Shown here piece after piece: positions 6,876-12,931 of a stretch of DNA of 56,660 bases. The position numbers were made by a program, and so were the translations under genes. Below the pieces are notes generated by a model. That model was given only the letters and a program-made list of their open reading frames with translations. It was not told where the DNA came from and did not search any database. Each line of letters opens with the position of its first letter. Positions within the stretch are counted from its first letter, which is position 1. This DNA is from a virus: IMG/VR virus record IMGVR_UViG_3300020396_000007, positions 1 to 56,660 of that record, one strand, 5' to 3'.

Positions 6876-7889
6876 TCACTCCAAAGAGAGAACAGCCGAT
6901 AGATGATCCTCAAATGTCGTGTTCATGTAGCGCATGACCATCTTCAGATCAGAGTGCCCAAGTAAATCAGCGATCACCTTGGGTGGAGTTCCGTTACGCG
7001 CAAGCCGCGTAGCGAATGTGTGGCGAAGAGCATAGGGTGTCTTCGATATTCTTAAAGCGTCAGTTACCTTACGCCAGTGATAGCCAAGTTGCTTGTTCGT
7101 CTCAAAGGTTTTTCCTTCAAGCAAGAACGCAAAGTTGTGCGGCGGTGGATCACTACGTGGAATTGTAGCGAGTGCCTTTGCGTTGAGCGGTATCCGTCTT
7201 TCGCGGAGTTCGCCGCCAGCGCCTTTGTAACATCCGACCACGACTGTATTGTTTGTAAAGTCTACGTTGTCATAAGATAACGTCATAGCTTCTATTGGTC
7301 GTGCGCCAGTGTGTAATAAAAAGTTACACATTCGTCGGATGTCTGGGTGCAACTCAGGAAAGATACTATCAATCTCTTCTTGAGAAAACGTATCAGTCTT
7401 GGGCGTACCGTCCTTTGGCTTCTTTAACTTTATGGTGTCGCGGAGTTTCAGATGCGCGGCATAATTTAATACGGCTTGGAGTTGATTTAAGTCACGGCGT
7501 ATCGTGGCATTTGAATTGCCTTTGTTGACGTGCTTCTCTTCAACGTATTCCTCGACATCATTTTCGTCTAACTTATTGATCTGGTACTCACCAAAGTAAT
7601 CCGAAAGACGAAGAACATAATCTATCGTAGACTTAGATGCACCAGTGTAAGGTGACTTTAGGTAACGCCGAGCTACCGATTTAAATTTATTCTGAGCGCC
7701 GTGACCTCGAAAACCCACACCAATCTTTATTTTACCAGACAACACATCAGCTTCAAACTCTATGCAAAGTTGCCTTGCATATGCGTAATCTCTGGTGCCA
7801 AGGGAGTGACGAACGCGCAGACCGTTGTAACTTCCAGCGGCTTGGTACGAGTGACCACCACTACGTTTTTTTACTTTGAATAAGGGCAT
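6876..7889 (-). CDS. int: Tyrosine-family integrase
   Basis: A 337-residue site-specific recombinase that integrates and excises the phage at attP/attB. The N-terminal arm-binding domain (GGHSYQAAGSYNGLRVRHSLGT) and SAM-like core-binding region precede the catalytic domain. The catalytic set is visible: Arg in LLHTGARPIEAM, RHTFATRLA (HxxR), LLGHSDL, and the nucleophile Tyr in MRYMNTTF. MPLFKVKK at 7889 is the better start: GGGG lies just upstream and the excisionase-like gene ends 2 bases earlier. A start at 7958 is possible. The attP core lies about 95 bases past its stop, a standard arrangement. Confidence 0.92.
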   Translation of the reverse strand: MPLFKVKKRSGGHSYQAAGSYNGLRVRHSLGTRDYAYARQLCIEFEADVLSGKIKIGVGFRGHGAQNKFKSVARRYLKSPYTGASKSTIDYVLRLSDYFGEYQINKLDENDVEEYVEEKHVNKGNSNATIRRDLNQLQAVLNYAAHLKLRDTIKLKKPKDGTPKTDTFSQEEIDSIFPELHPDIRRMCNFLLHTGARPIEAMTLSYDNVDFTNNTVVVGCYKGAGGELRERRIPLNAKALATIPRSDPPPHNFAFLLEGKTFETNKQLGYHWRKVTDALRISKTPYALRHTFATRLARNGTPPKVIADLLGHSDLKMVMRYMNTTFEDHLSAVLSLE

Positions 7890-7891
7890 CT

Positions 7892-8116
7892 TTATACCCC
7901 ATTCCTTTTTGGCGGGGCAATCGGGGAGAAAGGTAAATGACGCTGTTCTCCAACCCAATTGCTAATTGTCTTTACTCGGACGCAAGCTTTTAACCGCGTC
8001 TTTCTCCGCATCATAATCCCGAAGAGGTTATCCATTTTCCATACATCAGTCCACAAATACAATCCGTGGTGGCCTGTCGTGTAGGCCAAGGAATTTCTTG
8101 TTGGTCCTGCATACAT
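7892..8116 (-). CDS. Excisionase-like small protein, 74 aa
   Basis: The start overlaps the stop of the LuxR-like gene (TAATG), and its stop lies 2 bases before the integrase ATG, so it sits in a tight regulator-xis-int operon. The C-terminal part, LKACVRVKTISNWV followed by RHLPFSPIAPPKR, resembles the HTH recognition helix and wing of phage excisionases and terminase-like HTH proteins. Size and position suit a recombination directionality factor. The N-terminal 30 residues show no motif. Confidence 0.55.
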   Translation of the reverse strand: MYAGPTRNSLAYTTGHHGLYLWTDVWKMDNLFGIMMRRKTRLKACVRVKTISNWVGEQRHLPFSPIAPPKRNGV

Positions 8117-8580
8117 TATTTAATTCCTTCCTGTGATATAGGTGTCGTTAAATAAATTGCGGCGTGTGGATCTGGCTCACCTTTCTTTAGGTTGTGCCCC
8201 CAATCAATCGGCAACCCACCGCTTGATCGTTGGTAGTCCTCTGGTGTGATCCTGTCCATTATATCACGCATCACCATTGCGGCTTGGCCTCTTGTTTTTG
8301 TGCCAACCTTTTTACATACGGCGCGGACGTGTAGCTTTACCGTATTTTCACCTATATTTAAGATGTAAGCGATGTCTTTATTCGCCCACCCTTCGATCAG
8401 CAGTTGTGCTGTAACGTGTTGCTTCTCTGTCATTGAGCGGCATAGGGCAAGTTCCGAGGGTGATACAGATTGAGTAATTTGTTGTGGGGAATTGGGGTTG
8501 TTCGACAAAAGAATGTTTGTAATGATGTCGAGCTTTGCTTCAAGTCGAGCAATATCATAACGAAGATTTGTATTAGACAT
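8116..8580 (-). CDS. LuxR/GerE-type HTH transcription regulator
   Basis: A 154-residue protein (if starting at MSNTNLRYD) with a C-terminal GerE helix-turn-helix: MTEKQHVTAQLLIEGWANKD, then IAYILNIGENTVKLHVRAVCKKVG. The N-terminal 60 residues look like a short helical or coiled-coil oligomerisation segment, not an autoinducer or receiver domain. The frame continues upstream to 8676, but that part contains a promoter (TTGACA 8673-8668, 18-base spacer, TACATT 8649-8644) and operator copy C. I therefore place the start at 8580. It heads the xis-int operon and is a candidate lysogeny/early regulator. Confidence 0.75.
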   Translation of the reverse strand: MSNTNLRYDIARLEAKLDIITNILLSNNPNSPQQITQSVSPSELALCRSMTEKQHVTAQLLIEGWANKDIAYILNIGENTVKLHVRAVCKKVGTKTRGQAAMVMRDIMDRITPEDYQRSSGGLPIDWGHNLKKGEPDPHAAIYLTTPISQEGIK

Positions 8581-8643
8581 GAGGTCATGTTGATCCTTGA
8601 TAGTTGAGTTTGATAAAGCAGTAGATGTGTCTACTACCTCCCC

Positions 8644-8673
8644 AATGTAGTGTCTATGATACACCATTGTCAA
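8644..8673 (-). promoter_or_regulatory. Promoter of the LuxR-like/xis/int operon
   Basis: On the minus strand: TTGACA, 18-base spacer, TACATT, with a predicted start near 8637. The spacer and -10 box are covered by the 19-bp operator 8647-8665. Between here and 8815 there is also CCAAAC-G-GTTTGG (8789-8801), a perfect 6-bp dyad and possible second operator. Confidence 0.6.
8647..8665 (-). promoter_or_regulatory. Operator copy C (GGTGTATCATAGACACTAC)
   Basis: 17 of 19 bases match copy B at 15077-15095. It overlaps the -10 region of the LuxR-like gene promoter, suggesting auto- or cross-regulation within the lysogeny switch. Confidence 0.6.
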
Positions 8674-8815
8674 CACCTTTCGTTGTCTAGTGACGCCGAA
8701 TGGGGATCAACCGTATGAAAAACCTCAATAACTTTTTTTATTTTTATGTGAAAACTATGTTGCCATATCGTAATATGCTATACAATTACCAAACGGTTTG
8801 GCTGTCAGCGCCAAG

Positions 8816-9262
8816 CTACTTGTCAGCTTTACGAAGCAATCTAAGGGCACCTTCGATGTCACCAAATCCAAGGTCGTTAGATTTTCTCGCAACCCATTTT
8901 GCATAGGCGTTCCAACAATCTACCATCAATGGCGCGGCCATATGACGGCGATAGCTGTTCGGGTCACGAGATACAGTGAGCCAACCATTGCCTTCTGTCT
9001 CACTGATCATTGTGTCAACAGCGTTCCGACTTATACCAAGTTCTACAACAACCTTACTTGGCGTGATAAAAGTTTCATCAAAGAACGCTCCGATATTTAA
9101 CAAACAAAAATGCCTACGGTTGGAGGTAGACAGTATATATGTCCTCATATCATTATGCGCTGGATCAACAGTTCTTTCTTTACGCAGGTTCGCAAGTTCA
9201 AGAGCGGCTAGGCTTTTCGCGTATGCTACATATAATAGCTGTGCTGTGTCATCATATTCCAT
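8816..9262 (-). CDS. MarR-like winged-helix regulator, 148 aa
   Basis: An N-terminal helical region is followed by a wHTH segment: FITPSKVVVELGISRNAVDTMI (about 66-87), then ETEGNGWLTVSRDPNSYRR as the wing. This resembles MarR/TrmB-like regulators with a C-terminal helical tail. No clear Shine-Dalgarno precedes ATG 9262. It lies between the lysis and lysogeny modules and reads toward the LuxR-like gene. Probably a transcription factor; target unknown. Confidence 0.65.
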   Translation of the reverse strand: MEYDDTAQLLYVAYAKSLAALELANLRKERTVDPAHNDMRTYILSTSNRRHFCLLNIGAFFDETFITPSKVVVELGISRNAVDTMISETEGNGWLTVSRDPNSYRRHMAAPLMVDCWNAYAKWVARKSNDLGFGDIEGALRLLRKADK

Positions 9263-9298
9263 TCGCGGAAAACTAGACTTTTATTGTCAGGTTTATAC

Positions 9299-9508
9299 CT
9301 ATCCTTTGCAGATCTTTTGGTGCGTTTCGTTATGTACTATGATGTCTTCTAAAAGACCGCGATCATTTCTTTGCAAGTGATTTGCTATATCCGAGCTACC
9401 CATTATCAACGGGGATGTTAGGTCACAATACGTATCACCGCTTATCTTGGCGCACCCAAGGAGCAGCACGGTCAGACAACTCAGTGTCATCAAGGTTGCG
9501 TACTTCAT
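9299..9508 (-). CDS. Rz1-like outer-membrane lipoprotein (o-spanin)
   Basis: A 69-residue protein with a lipoprotein signal peptide: MKYATLMTLSCLTVLLLGC, lipobox LLGC with Cys 19 as the likely acylated residue. Its start lies inside the preceding membrane-protein gene in another frame (74-base overlap), the classic nested Rz/Rz1 layout. O-spanins fuse the outer membrane to the inner membrane at the last lysis step. It lacks the marked proline richness of lambda Rz1, so the call rests on lipobox, size and nesting. Confidence 0.7.
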   Translation of the reverse strand: MKYATLMTLSCLTVLLLGCAKISGDTYCDLTSPLIMGSSDIANHLQRNDRGLLEDIIVHNETHQKICKG

Positions 9509-9668
9509 CTGATATTTCCTTTTGATCTGTCATGTTACTGATGCGCTTCTCATCAATGCGCCGTTTGATTTTATCTTGACCTCTTGTGACACCTACGGAG
9601 TAGATGCCGAGTAAGCCGAGTACGAAGGCCGCGCCAATGAGCGCGTAAAGTTGAAGCTTTCCTAACAT
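9435..9668 (-). CDS. Rz-like inner-membrane spanin (i-spanin)
   Basis: 77 residues with one N-terminal membrane segment (YALIGAAFVLGLLGIYSVGV, about 7-26) and a charged, helical periplasmic tail (DKIKRRIDEKRISNMTDQ). The start is 3 bases after the amidase stop, and the lipoprotein gene begins inside it. This is the expected topology and order for an i-spanin/o-spanin pair downstream of an endolysin. Confidence 0.72.
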   Translation of the reverse strand: MLGKLQLYALIGAAFVLGLLGIYSVGVTRGQDKIKRRIDEKRISNMTDQKEISDEVRNLDDTELSDRAAPWVRQDKR

Positions 9669-9671
9669 ATC

Positions 9672-10337
9672 TTAGCGCCAACCCGCTGCCCATGACTTTA
9701 GCCGTTCCTTCATAATGTAGAGGCCGAGTAGAATTGTGAGGCCAGCGAAGGCGAGTACAATATACTGCGCTGTTTGATCGAGACCAGAGAGGGCGGCGGT
9801 GGTGGTGCCTACACTGGCGGCAACGGTGGCGGCAGAGGCTTTGACGGTTTTGGATTGAGCGGGGGCGGTGCGTTCTACGGCACGGTTACGTGAGAGATCT
9901 TCGCCACCTAACCATTTTTGTACACGGAACCCAGGGCAAGCCTTAGATGATACTCGGTTGTGCCCGATGACCCTCTTCAAAGGTATGGCGTACTGGCCGC
10001 GTAACTCAGAAATTAGTTTGTATAAAGAGTTAAGTTGTGCAGGTGTGTAGTGTTCCGTTGCAAGATCGTCTGCGTCAGATCCAAACCCACCAATCAAGCA
10101 AATTCCTATATCCTTATTGTGTCCCTTTGCGTGCGCTCCACTATCACCGTACGGCCTACCCTGCACTACAGTTCCATCACGAGCTACGATGGCGTGGTAT
10201 CCGATCATACGCCAGCCGCGCTCTTCACGATGCCAGCGATCTATCTCTTTCATCTGTTCGTTAGGCGTCTTGTCTGCCCACCATCCCTCTTTCGTAGCAG
10301 AACAGTGTACGATGATCCCTTTGTGTGCGACAGTCAT
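9672..10337 (-). CDS. N-acetylmuramoyl-L-alanine amidase endolysin with C-terminal membrane segment
   Basis: A 221-residue PGRP/Amidase_2 enzyme that cuts the amide between MurNAc and the peptide stem. Zinc-ligand histidines are visible in IIVHCSAT, GYHAIV and VIGHNRVSSKACPG, with Tyr/Gly framework YGDSGAHAKGHN. After residue 150 an Ala/Thr-rich linker leads to a hydrophobic stretch YIVLAFAGLTILLGLYIM (about 190-207) and a basic tail. It may be anchored, or combine holin-like and endolysin roles. It has no N-terminal signal. ATG overlaps the upstream nuclease stop (ATGA). Confidence 0.9.
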   Translation of the reverse strand: MTVAHKGIIVHCSATKEGWWADKTPNEQMKEIDRWHREERGWRMIGYHAIVARDGTVVQGRPYGDSGAHAKGHNKDIGICLIGGFGSDADDLATEHYTPAQLNSLYKLISELRGQYAIPLKRVIGHNRVSSKACPGFRVQKWLGGEDLSRNRAVERTAPAQSKTVKASAATVAASVGTTTAALSGLDQTAQYIVLAFAGLTILLGLYIMKERLKSWAAGWR

Positions 10338-10732
10338 AGTTTAAATTCCTTGCGTATAGTTGTTGTCTGATTTTCTCGCGTAAAAAATTCAGGATCTATC
10401 TTATATGATATTGGGGGAATGTCGTCCCATGTACGCGCTATGCAAATGTCCACGTCAGTAGCGACGAAGATGAAGACACCTTCGTACGCCTTATCTACTT
10501 GACGATGGTTCAGCTTAAAGCCGTACCGCAGTGTTGAGGATGGTAGGTTGTGATGCAGGGGTCGGGCAGAACTTTTGACCTGTACACAGACCATACTTCC
10601 GTCAGGCTTTCGTACCCACAGATCGTCTCCTGGCAAGTCTACGTGAGTGGTACGCAGGTCGTGCTTCTCCAAAATATAAGCCGCGAAAAATTCGGCGGCT
10701 CGTCCTTTGTAAATGTTTTGTTTATTGCTGAT
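10334..10732 (-). CDS. PD-(D/E)XK nuclease, apparent non-canonical start codon
   Basis: The core is DDLWVRKPDGSMVCVQVKSS: Asp in DLW, then a QVK motif in the place of E-x-K. The first usual start (TTG 10672) would remove the preceding helix GRAAEFFAAYILE, which carries the Glu expected at the front of this fold. The open frame extends to ATC at 10732, directly after the upstream stop (TAA-ATC), giving ISNKQNIYKGRAAEFF. I infer initiation at ATC 10732 or ATT 10714, or an ATG altered by mutation or error. Likely a Holliday-junction-type or repair nuclease. It sits inside the lysis operon. Confidence 0.62.
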   Translation of the reverse strand: MSNKQNIYKGRAAEFFAAYILEKHDLRTTHVDLPGDDLWVRKPDGSMVCVQVKSSARPLHHNLPSSTLRYGFKLNHRQVDKAYEGVFIFVATDVDICIARTWDDIPPISYKIDPEFFTRENQTTTIRKEFKL

Positions 10733-11008
10733 TTATCTTGTACGCAAAAGGTTCTCTAAATGTGAGATGGTGACTTTGGCCGCGCTTAAATCTGATCGAA
10801 GCTCTGCGATCTCCCCTAGTAAATGTTCTATCTGTCCAGTCTTGTCGTCCAATTTCTCAGACAAACGATCCACTTGGTACTTCAAAGTGGCCTGATACTC
10901 TTGAGCAGCGTTCGTTTTTGTTTTCTCCCTCATGCTTATAAACGACCAGAACCCTGCTGAACCGATTAGCGCGACTGCCAATGTCAGTATATGTTCAAGA
11001 CCCATCAC
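10733..11008 (-). CDS. Small membrane protein with coiled coil, 91 aa
   Basis: An N-terminal membrane segment (HILTLAVALIGSAGFWSFIS, about 6-25) is followed by a long heptad-rich helix (YQVDRLSEKLDDKTGQIEHLL and IAELRSDLSAAKVTISHLENLL). It overlaps the preceding gene by 4 bases. Topology fits a holin accessory, spanin-like or superinfection protein in the lysis cassette. No exact family recognised. Confidence 0.65.
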   Translation of the reverse strand: MMGLEHILTLAVALIGSAGFWSFISMREKTKTNAAQEYQATLKYQVDRLSEKLDDKTGQIEHLLGEIAELRSDLSAAKVTISHLENLLRTR

Positions 11009-11241
11009 TTGTTTTCAACACTGCGTGGTGGAGCCTCAAAGGCGTAACCACTCAGTAACTTCCGCGTATCTTTATCCACCTGTATTTCCCTCTTACATTG
11101 CATCCCGTACGGTGCGACTGCTGCGACTGCGTAAGTACCACCCTTATCATCGGGACAATGAAACTCGCATACCGTTACAACGGTAGCTACGTTATGTATG
11201 AACATCGACGTAACGAATATACCAGCCGCCAAACATGTCAC
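11005..11241 (-). CDS. Small exported or membrane protein, 78 aa
   Basis: GTG start in a GTGA overlap with the preceding stop. The hydrophobic N-terminus MTCLAAGIFVTSMFIHNVATVVTV could be a signal anchor. It is followed by a Cys-containing domain (CEFHCPDDKGG, MQCKREI) and a C-terminal tail APPRSVENK. Three cysteines in a short exported segment may form disulphides. Unknown role within the lysis operon; holin partner or antiholin is possible. Confidence 0.55.
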   Translation of the reverse strand: MTCLAAGIFVTSMFIHNVATVVTVCEFHCPDDKGGTYAVAAVAPYGMQCKREIQVDKDTRKLLSGYAFEAPPRSVENK

Positions 11242-11714
11242 GAGAATATACCTTTATTATTATAGGCCCACGTCACCAAGAAGTAGATGGCACCCAGAAG
11301 TAATAGGCTGCCAACTGCTGCGGCAGTACCGTTGAGTATAGCCATACGTGCTTGCTCTTTTTCTTCAGCCTCTTTCTTCTTACGTACGCGTTCTTTACCG
11401 CACCAACTTACCCAATCCCCGTACAGTCCTGGTCTCCCATACAACTGCATGTGTGACTTCATTTCTTTGCGCTGCTGGTTCATTTTTTCTAGCGCCATAA
11501 ACTCATCAATTCCGTCTGCGTTTTTTCCAAACGCCTTTCTCCACACGTTCTTTTCTTTAGAGTTCCCTTGGGCTTTAAGGGTTTCTTCCGCTGTCATTAT
11601 CTTGCCGAGAGCGCCAGCCATATCAGTGACTTCTCTACCATTCTCAACCATTTTTTTTATCGTGGCATATCCAGCATTTGCTGCACTTACCAACGCCAAA
11701 GTTTCAGCTAACAC
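11238..11714 (-). CDS. C-terminally anchored membrane protein, 158 aa (possible holin)
   Basis: An N-terminal helical region (TLALVSAANAGYATIKKMVENG) resembles phage proteins with amphipathic or TM helix 1. A charged centre (RKKKEAEEKEQARM) precedes a strong membrane segment (AAAVGSLLLLGAIYFLVTWAY, about 131-151) and a short exposed tail. As first membrane gene upstream of the endolysin it is the best holin candidate by position, though I do not recognise the family. Confidence 0.6.
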   Translation of the reverse strand: MLAETLALVSAANAGYATIKKMVENGREVTDMAGALGKIMTAEETLKAQGNSKEKNVWRKAFGKNADGIDEFMALEKMNQQRKEMKSHMQLYGRPGLYGDWVSWCGKERVRKKKEAEEKEQARMAILNGTAAAVGSLLLLGAIYFLVTWAYNNKGIFS

Positions 11715-11750
11715 TGACTTGTCCTTTCTCGCGGGTGAAGCTGATGTTGA

Positions 11751-11873
11751 TTACTTGCTGCGTCGAACAACGCCGCCTTTGGTTATAGTTGTACGTGGTG
11801 TACGTATAACCTTTTGGTACGCCTTCTTAGCAGCGCGACCTCGTTTTGAATTTGAGCTTGGTTTGCGTCTCAT
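11751..11873 (-). CDS. Tiny Arg/Lys-rich protein, 40 aa
   Basis: The frame MRRKPSSNSKRGRAAKKAYQ continues to VVRRSK and a stop, with 15 Arg/Lys in 40 residues, so it probably binds nucleic acid. No strong Shine-Dalgarno is visible. It starts about 31 bases after late-element copy h (11904-11913), the same spacing seen for other late genes, which supports coding. It is first in the lysis operon. Confidence 0.5.
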   Translation of the reverse strand: MRRKPSSNSKRGRAAKKAYQKVIRTPRTTITKGGVVRRSK

Positions 11874-11901
11874 ACCGTAGAAGATACGGATAGTTGCTAT
11901 G

Positions 11902-12300
11902 CTAGTCGTCCCTTGTAGAAGATTGCATCAAACCTTTTTGTAGCAGGAGAGCGGTGTACATTTCTCGCCAATCTTTTAGCCGCATGATCACGTAGCTATC
12001 TTTAAGCTCTTCTCTATTGCGTCGAGTAATTACCACTGGCTTTTCTGGGGAGCCTGTTGTTTTAATGTTTCGCTCTGCTTGCGCCATTGCGTCACGAAAA
12101 CTTAATCTCTCTACCCGCTTGGCCTCGATGAAAATCTCAGGCGTACCAAGTATGTCGGCCCCGCCTGACTGCGTACCAATAAAACCGCCACCAGATAAAG
12201 GTGCCCTTTGGCACCTGTTCTCGTTAAAGATGTGATCGTTAAACCAAGCGGCCAAGTCGCGTTCGTACTTGTCACCTTTGGATTTCTGAGGGTTGCCCAC
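11902..12300 (-). CDS. Hjc-like Holliday junction resolvase / PD-(D/E)XK endonuclease
   Basis: 132 residues if started at GTG 12300 (VGNPQKSKG), which has GGGAG 6 bases upstream and directly follows the previous stop; an upstream ATG is possible. Motifs: KGDKYERDLAAWF (Glu of helix 1), GTQSGGADILG (Asp), and IFIEAKRVERLSF (E-A-K). This is the archaeal-type resolvase/RecB nuclease core. It should process four-way or branched DNA before packaging. The 3' end overlaps late-element copy h. Confidence 0.78.
   Translation of the reverse strand: MGNPQKSKGDKYERDLAAWFNDHIFNENRCQRAPLSGGGFIGTQSGGADILGTPEIFIEAKRVERLSFRDAMAQAERNIKTTGSPEKPVVITRRNREELKDSYVIMRLKDWREMYTALLLQKGLMQSSTRDD
11904..11913 (-). promoter_or_regulatory. 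Late element copy h (AGGGACGACTAG)
   Basis: Minus-strand GGGACGACTAG covers the stop of the resolvase gene, 31 bases before the 40-aa gene that opens the lysis operon. It matches the GGACGACT core found at late-operon boundaries. Confidence 0.5.
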
Positions 12301-12301
12301 G

Positions 12302-12739
12302 TTAGTCTCCCTTGAGTATAAAATCTGGTAGCTCAAGCGTTTTTGGCTTTCGATGTCTTAGTTCTTCTTCATCACAGAATACACGAGAAGCGTCAGCCTC
12401 TCTGTCGTGACACGCTTCGCACTTGAATTGTTGTTTGGCTCTGGCCTTCGTACACCCACAGCTAATACAAGGCCGCCGCCATTTAGGTGGAGACGGCTTG
12501 ATTTGGTATTTGGCCCCTGGAAAATACTGAAGGTTTAATCGCATCAGTATTCTTTTAATTGTGTCTACGCAGACTGAGTACCTGTCTGCTAAATATTTGT
12601 GTGAATGTTGCTCGTGATTTCCTTTTAGCCAATCAATCTCCAAAGCAGTGAGCTTTGTTTTCCTTGACATCGCTGCGCTAATTGCCTGTTCTGTTCTAAT
12701 TTTCCGCATGAACATGTAACGTCTATACCACATACACAA
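12302..12739 (-). CDS. HTH protein with zinc ribbon, up to 145 aa
   Basis: Two parts are visible. An HTH segment (LTALEIDWLKGNHEQHSHKYLADRYSVCVDTIKRILMRL, quoted by its ends, about residues 31-69) resembles sigma-70 region 4/homeodomain-like binding. It is followed by a zinc ribbon CISCGCTKARAKQQFKCEAC (CxxC...CxxC). The start is uncertain: TTTACA-16-TATAGA overlaps the first codons on this strand, so translation may begin at MRKIRTEQ or MSRKTKLTAL instead of 12739. Its stop touches the resolvase GTG. Likely a transcription factor for the late/lysis region. Confidence 0.65.
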   Translation of the reverse strand: MCMWYRRYMFMRKIRTEQAISAAMSRKTKLTALEIDWLKGNHEQHSHKYLADRYSVCVDTIKRILMRLNLQYFPGAKYQIKPSPPKWRRPCISCGCTKARAKQQFKCEACHDREADASRVFCDEEELRHRKPKTLELPDFILKGD

Positions 12740-12768
12740 CTTTTGTAAACTTTTGGTCTGTAAATGTA

Positions 12769-12796
12769 TTGACTTTTTAGCGAAAAGCGGTAAACT
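12769..12796 (+). promoter_or_regulatory. Candidate plus-strand promoter ahead of the structured element
   Basis: TTGACT, 16-base spacer, TAAACT, with predicted start near 12803. It would transcribe the inverted-repeat element and the lipoprotein frame at 12952, both antisense to the neighbouring operon. Confidence 0.4.
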
Positions 12797-12881
12797 CTGA
12801 AGCGTTTACAGCGGCCGAAGGCGAACGCGACACCGCCACAGCGGTGTTGCGTGAGAGCGGAGAACGGAGAAGAGTTTACCG
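12788..12881. other. Large inverted-repeat element (possible structured RNA or origin)
   Basis: Perfect 11-bp arms CGGTAAACTCT (12788-12798) and AGAGTTTACCG (12871-12881) enclose a second 11-bp stem (CGCGACACCGC/GCGGTGTTGCG, one G-T pair, about 12828-12852) and a small GCC-GAA-GGC hairpin. This is a three-way-junction-like layout in a non-coding gap of about 190 bases. It lies just beyond the 3' end of the primase-helicase gene. There is no T-run, so it is not a simple terminator. Candidates are a replication origin or a small RNA. Confidence 0.5.
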
Positions 12882-12931
12882 AAATCTACGTGAACGAAAA
12901 ATTCAAAAAAAATTTGTACGCACGTACCGTT

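Noticed and set aside
6658-6879. 73-aa minus-strand frame after the integrase
   Set aside because: It starts in a GTGA overlap, but it runs through the arm site and the tRNA-like core; the openness is better explained by those elements.
10420-10435. Further late-element copy (GGGACGACATT) inside the nuclease gene
   Set aside because: It is within coding sequence for W-D-D-I and not at an operon boundary; similar coding matches occur near 10848, 18655 and 49271.
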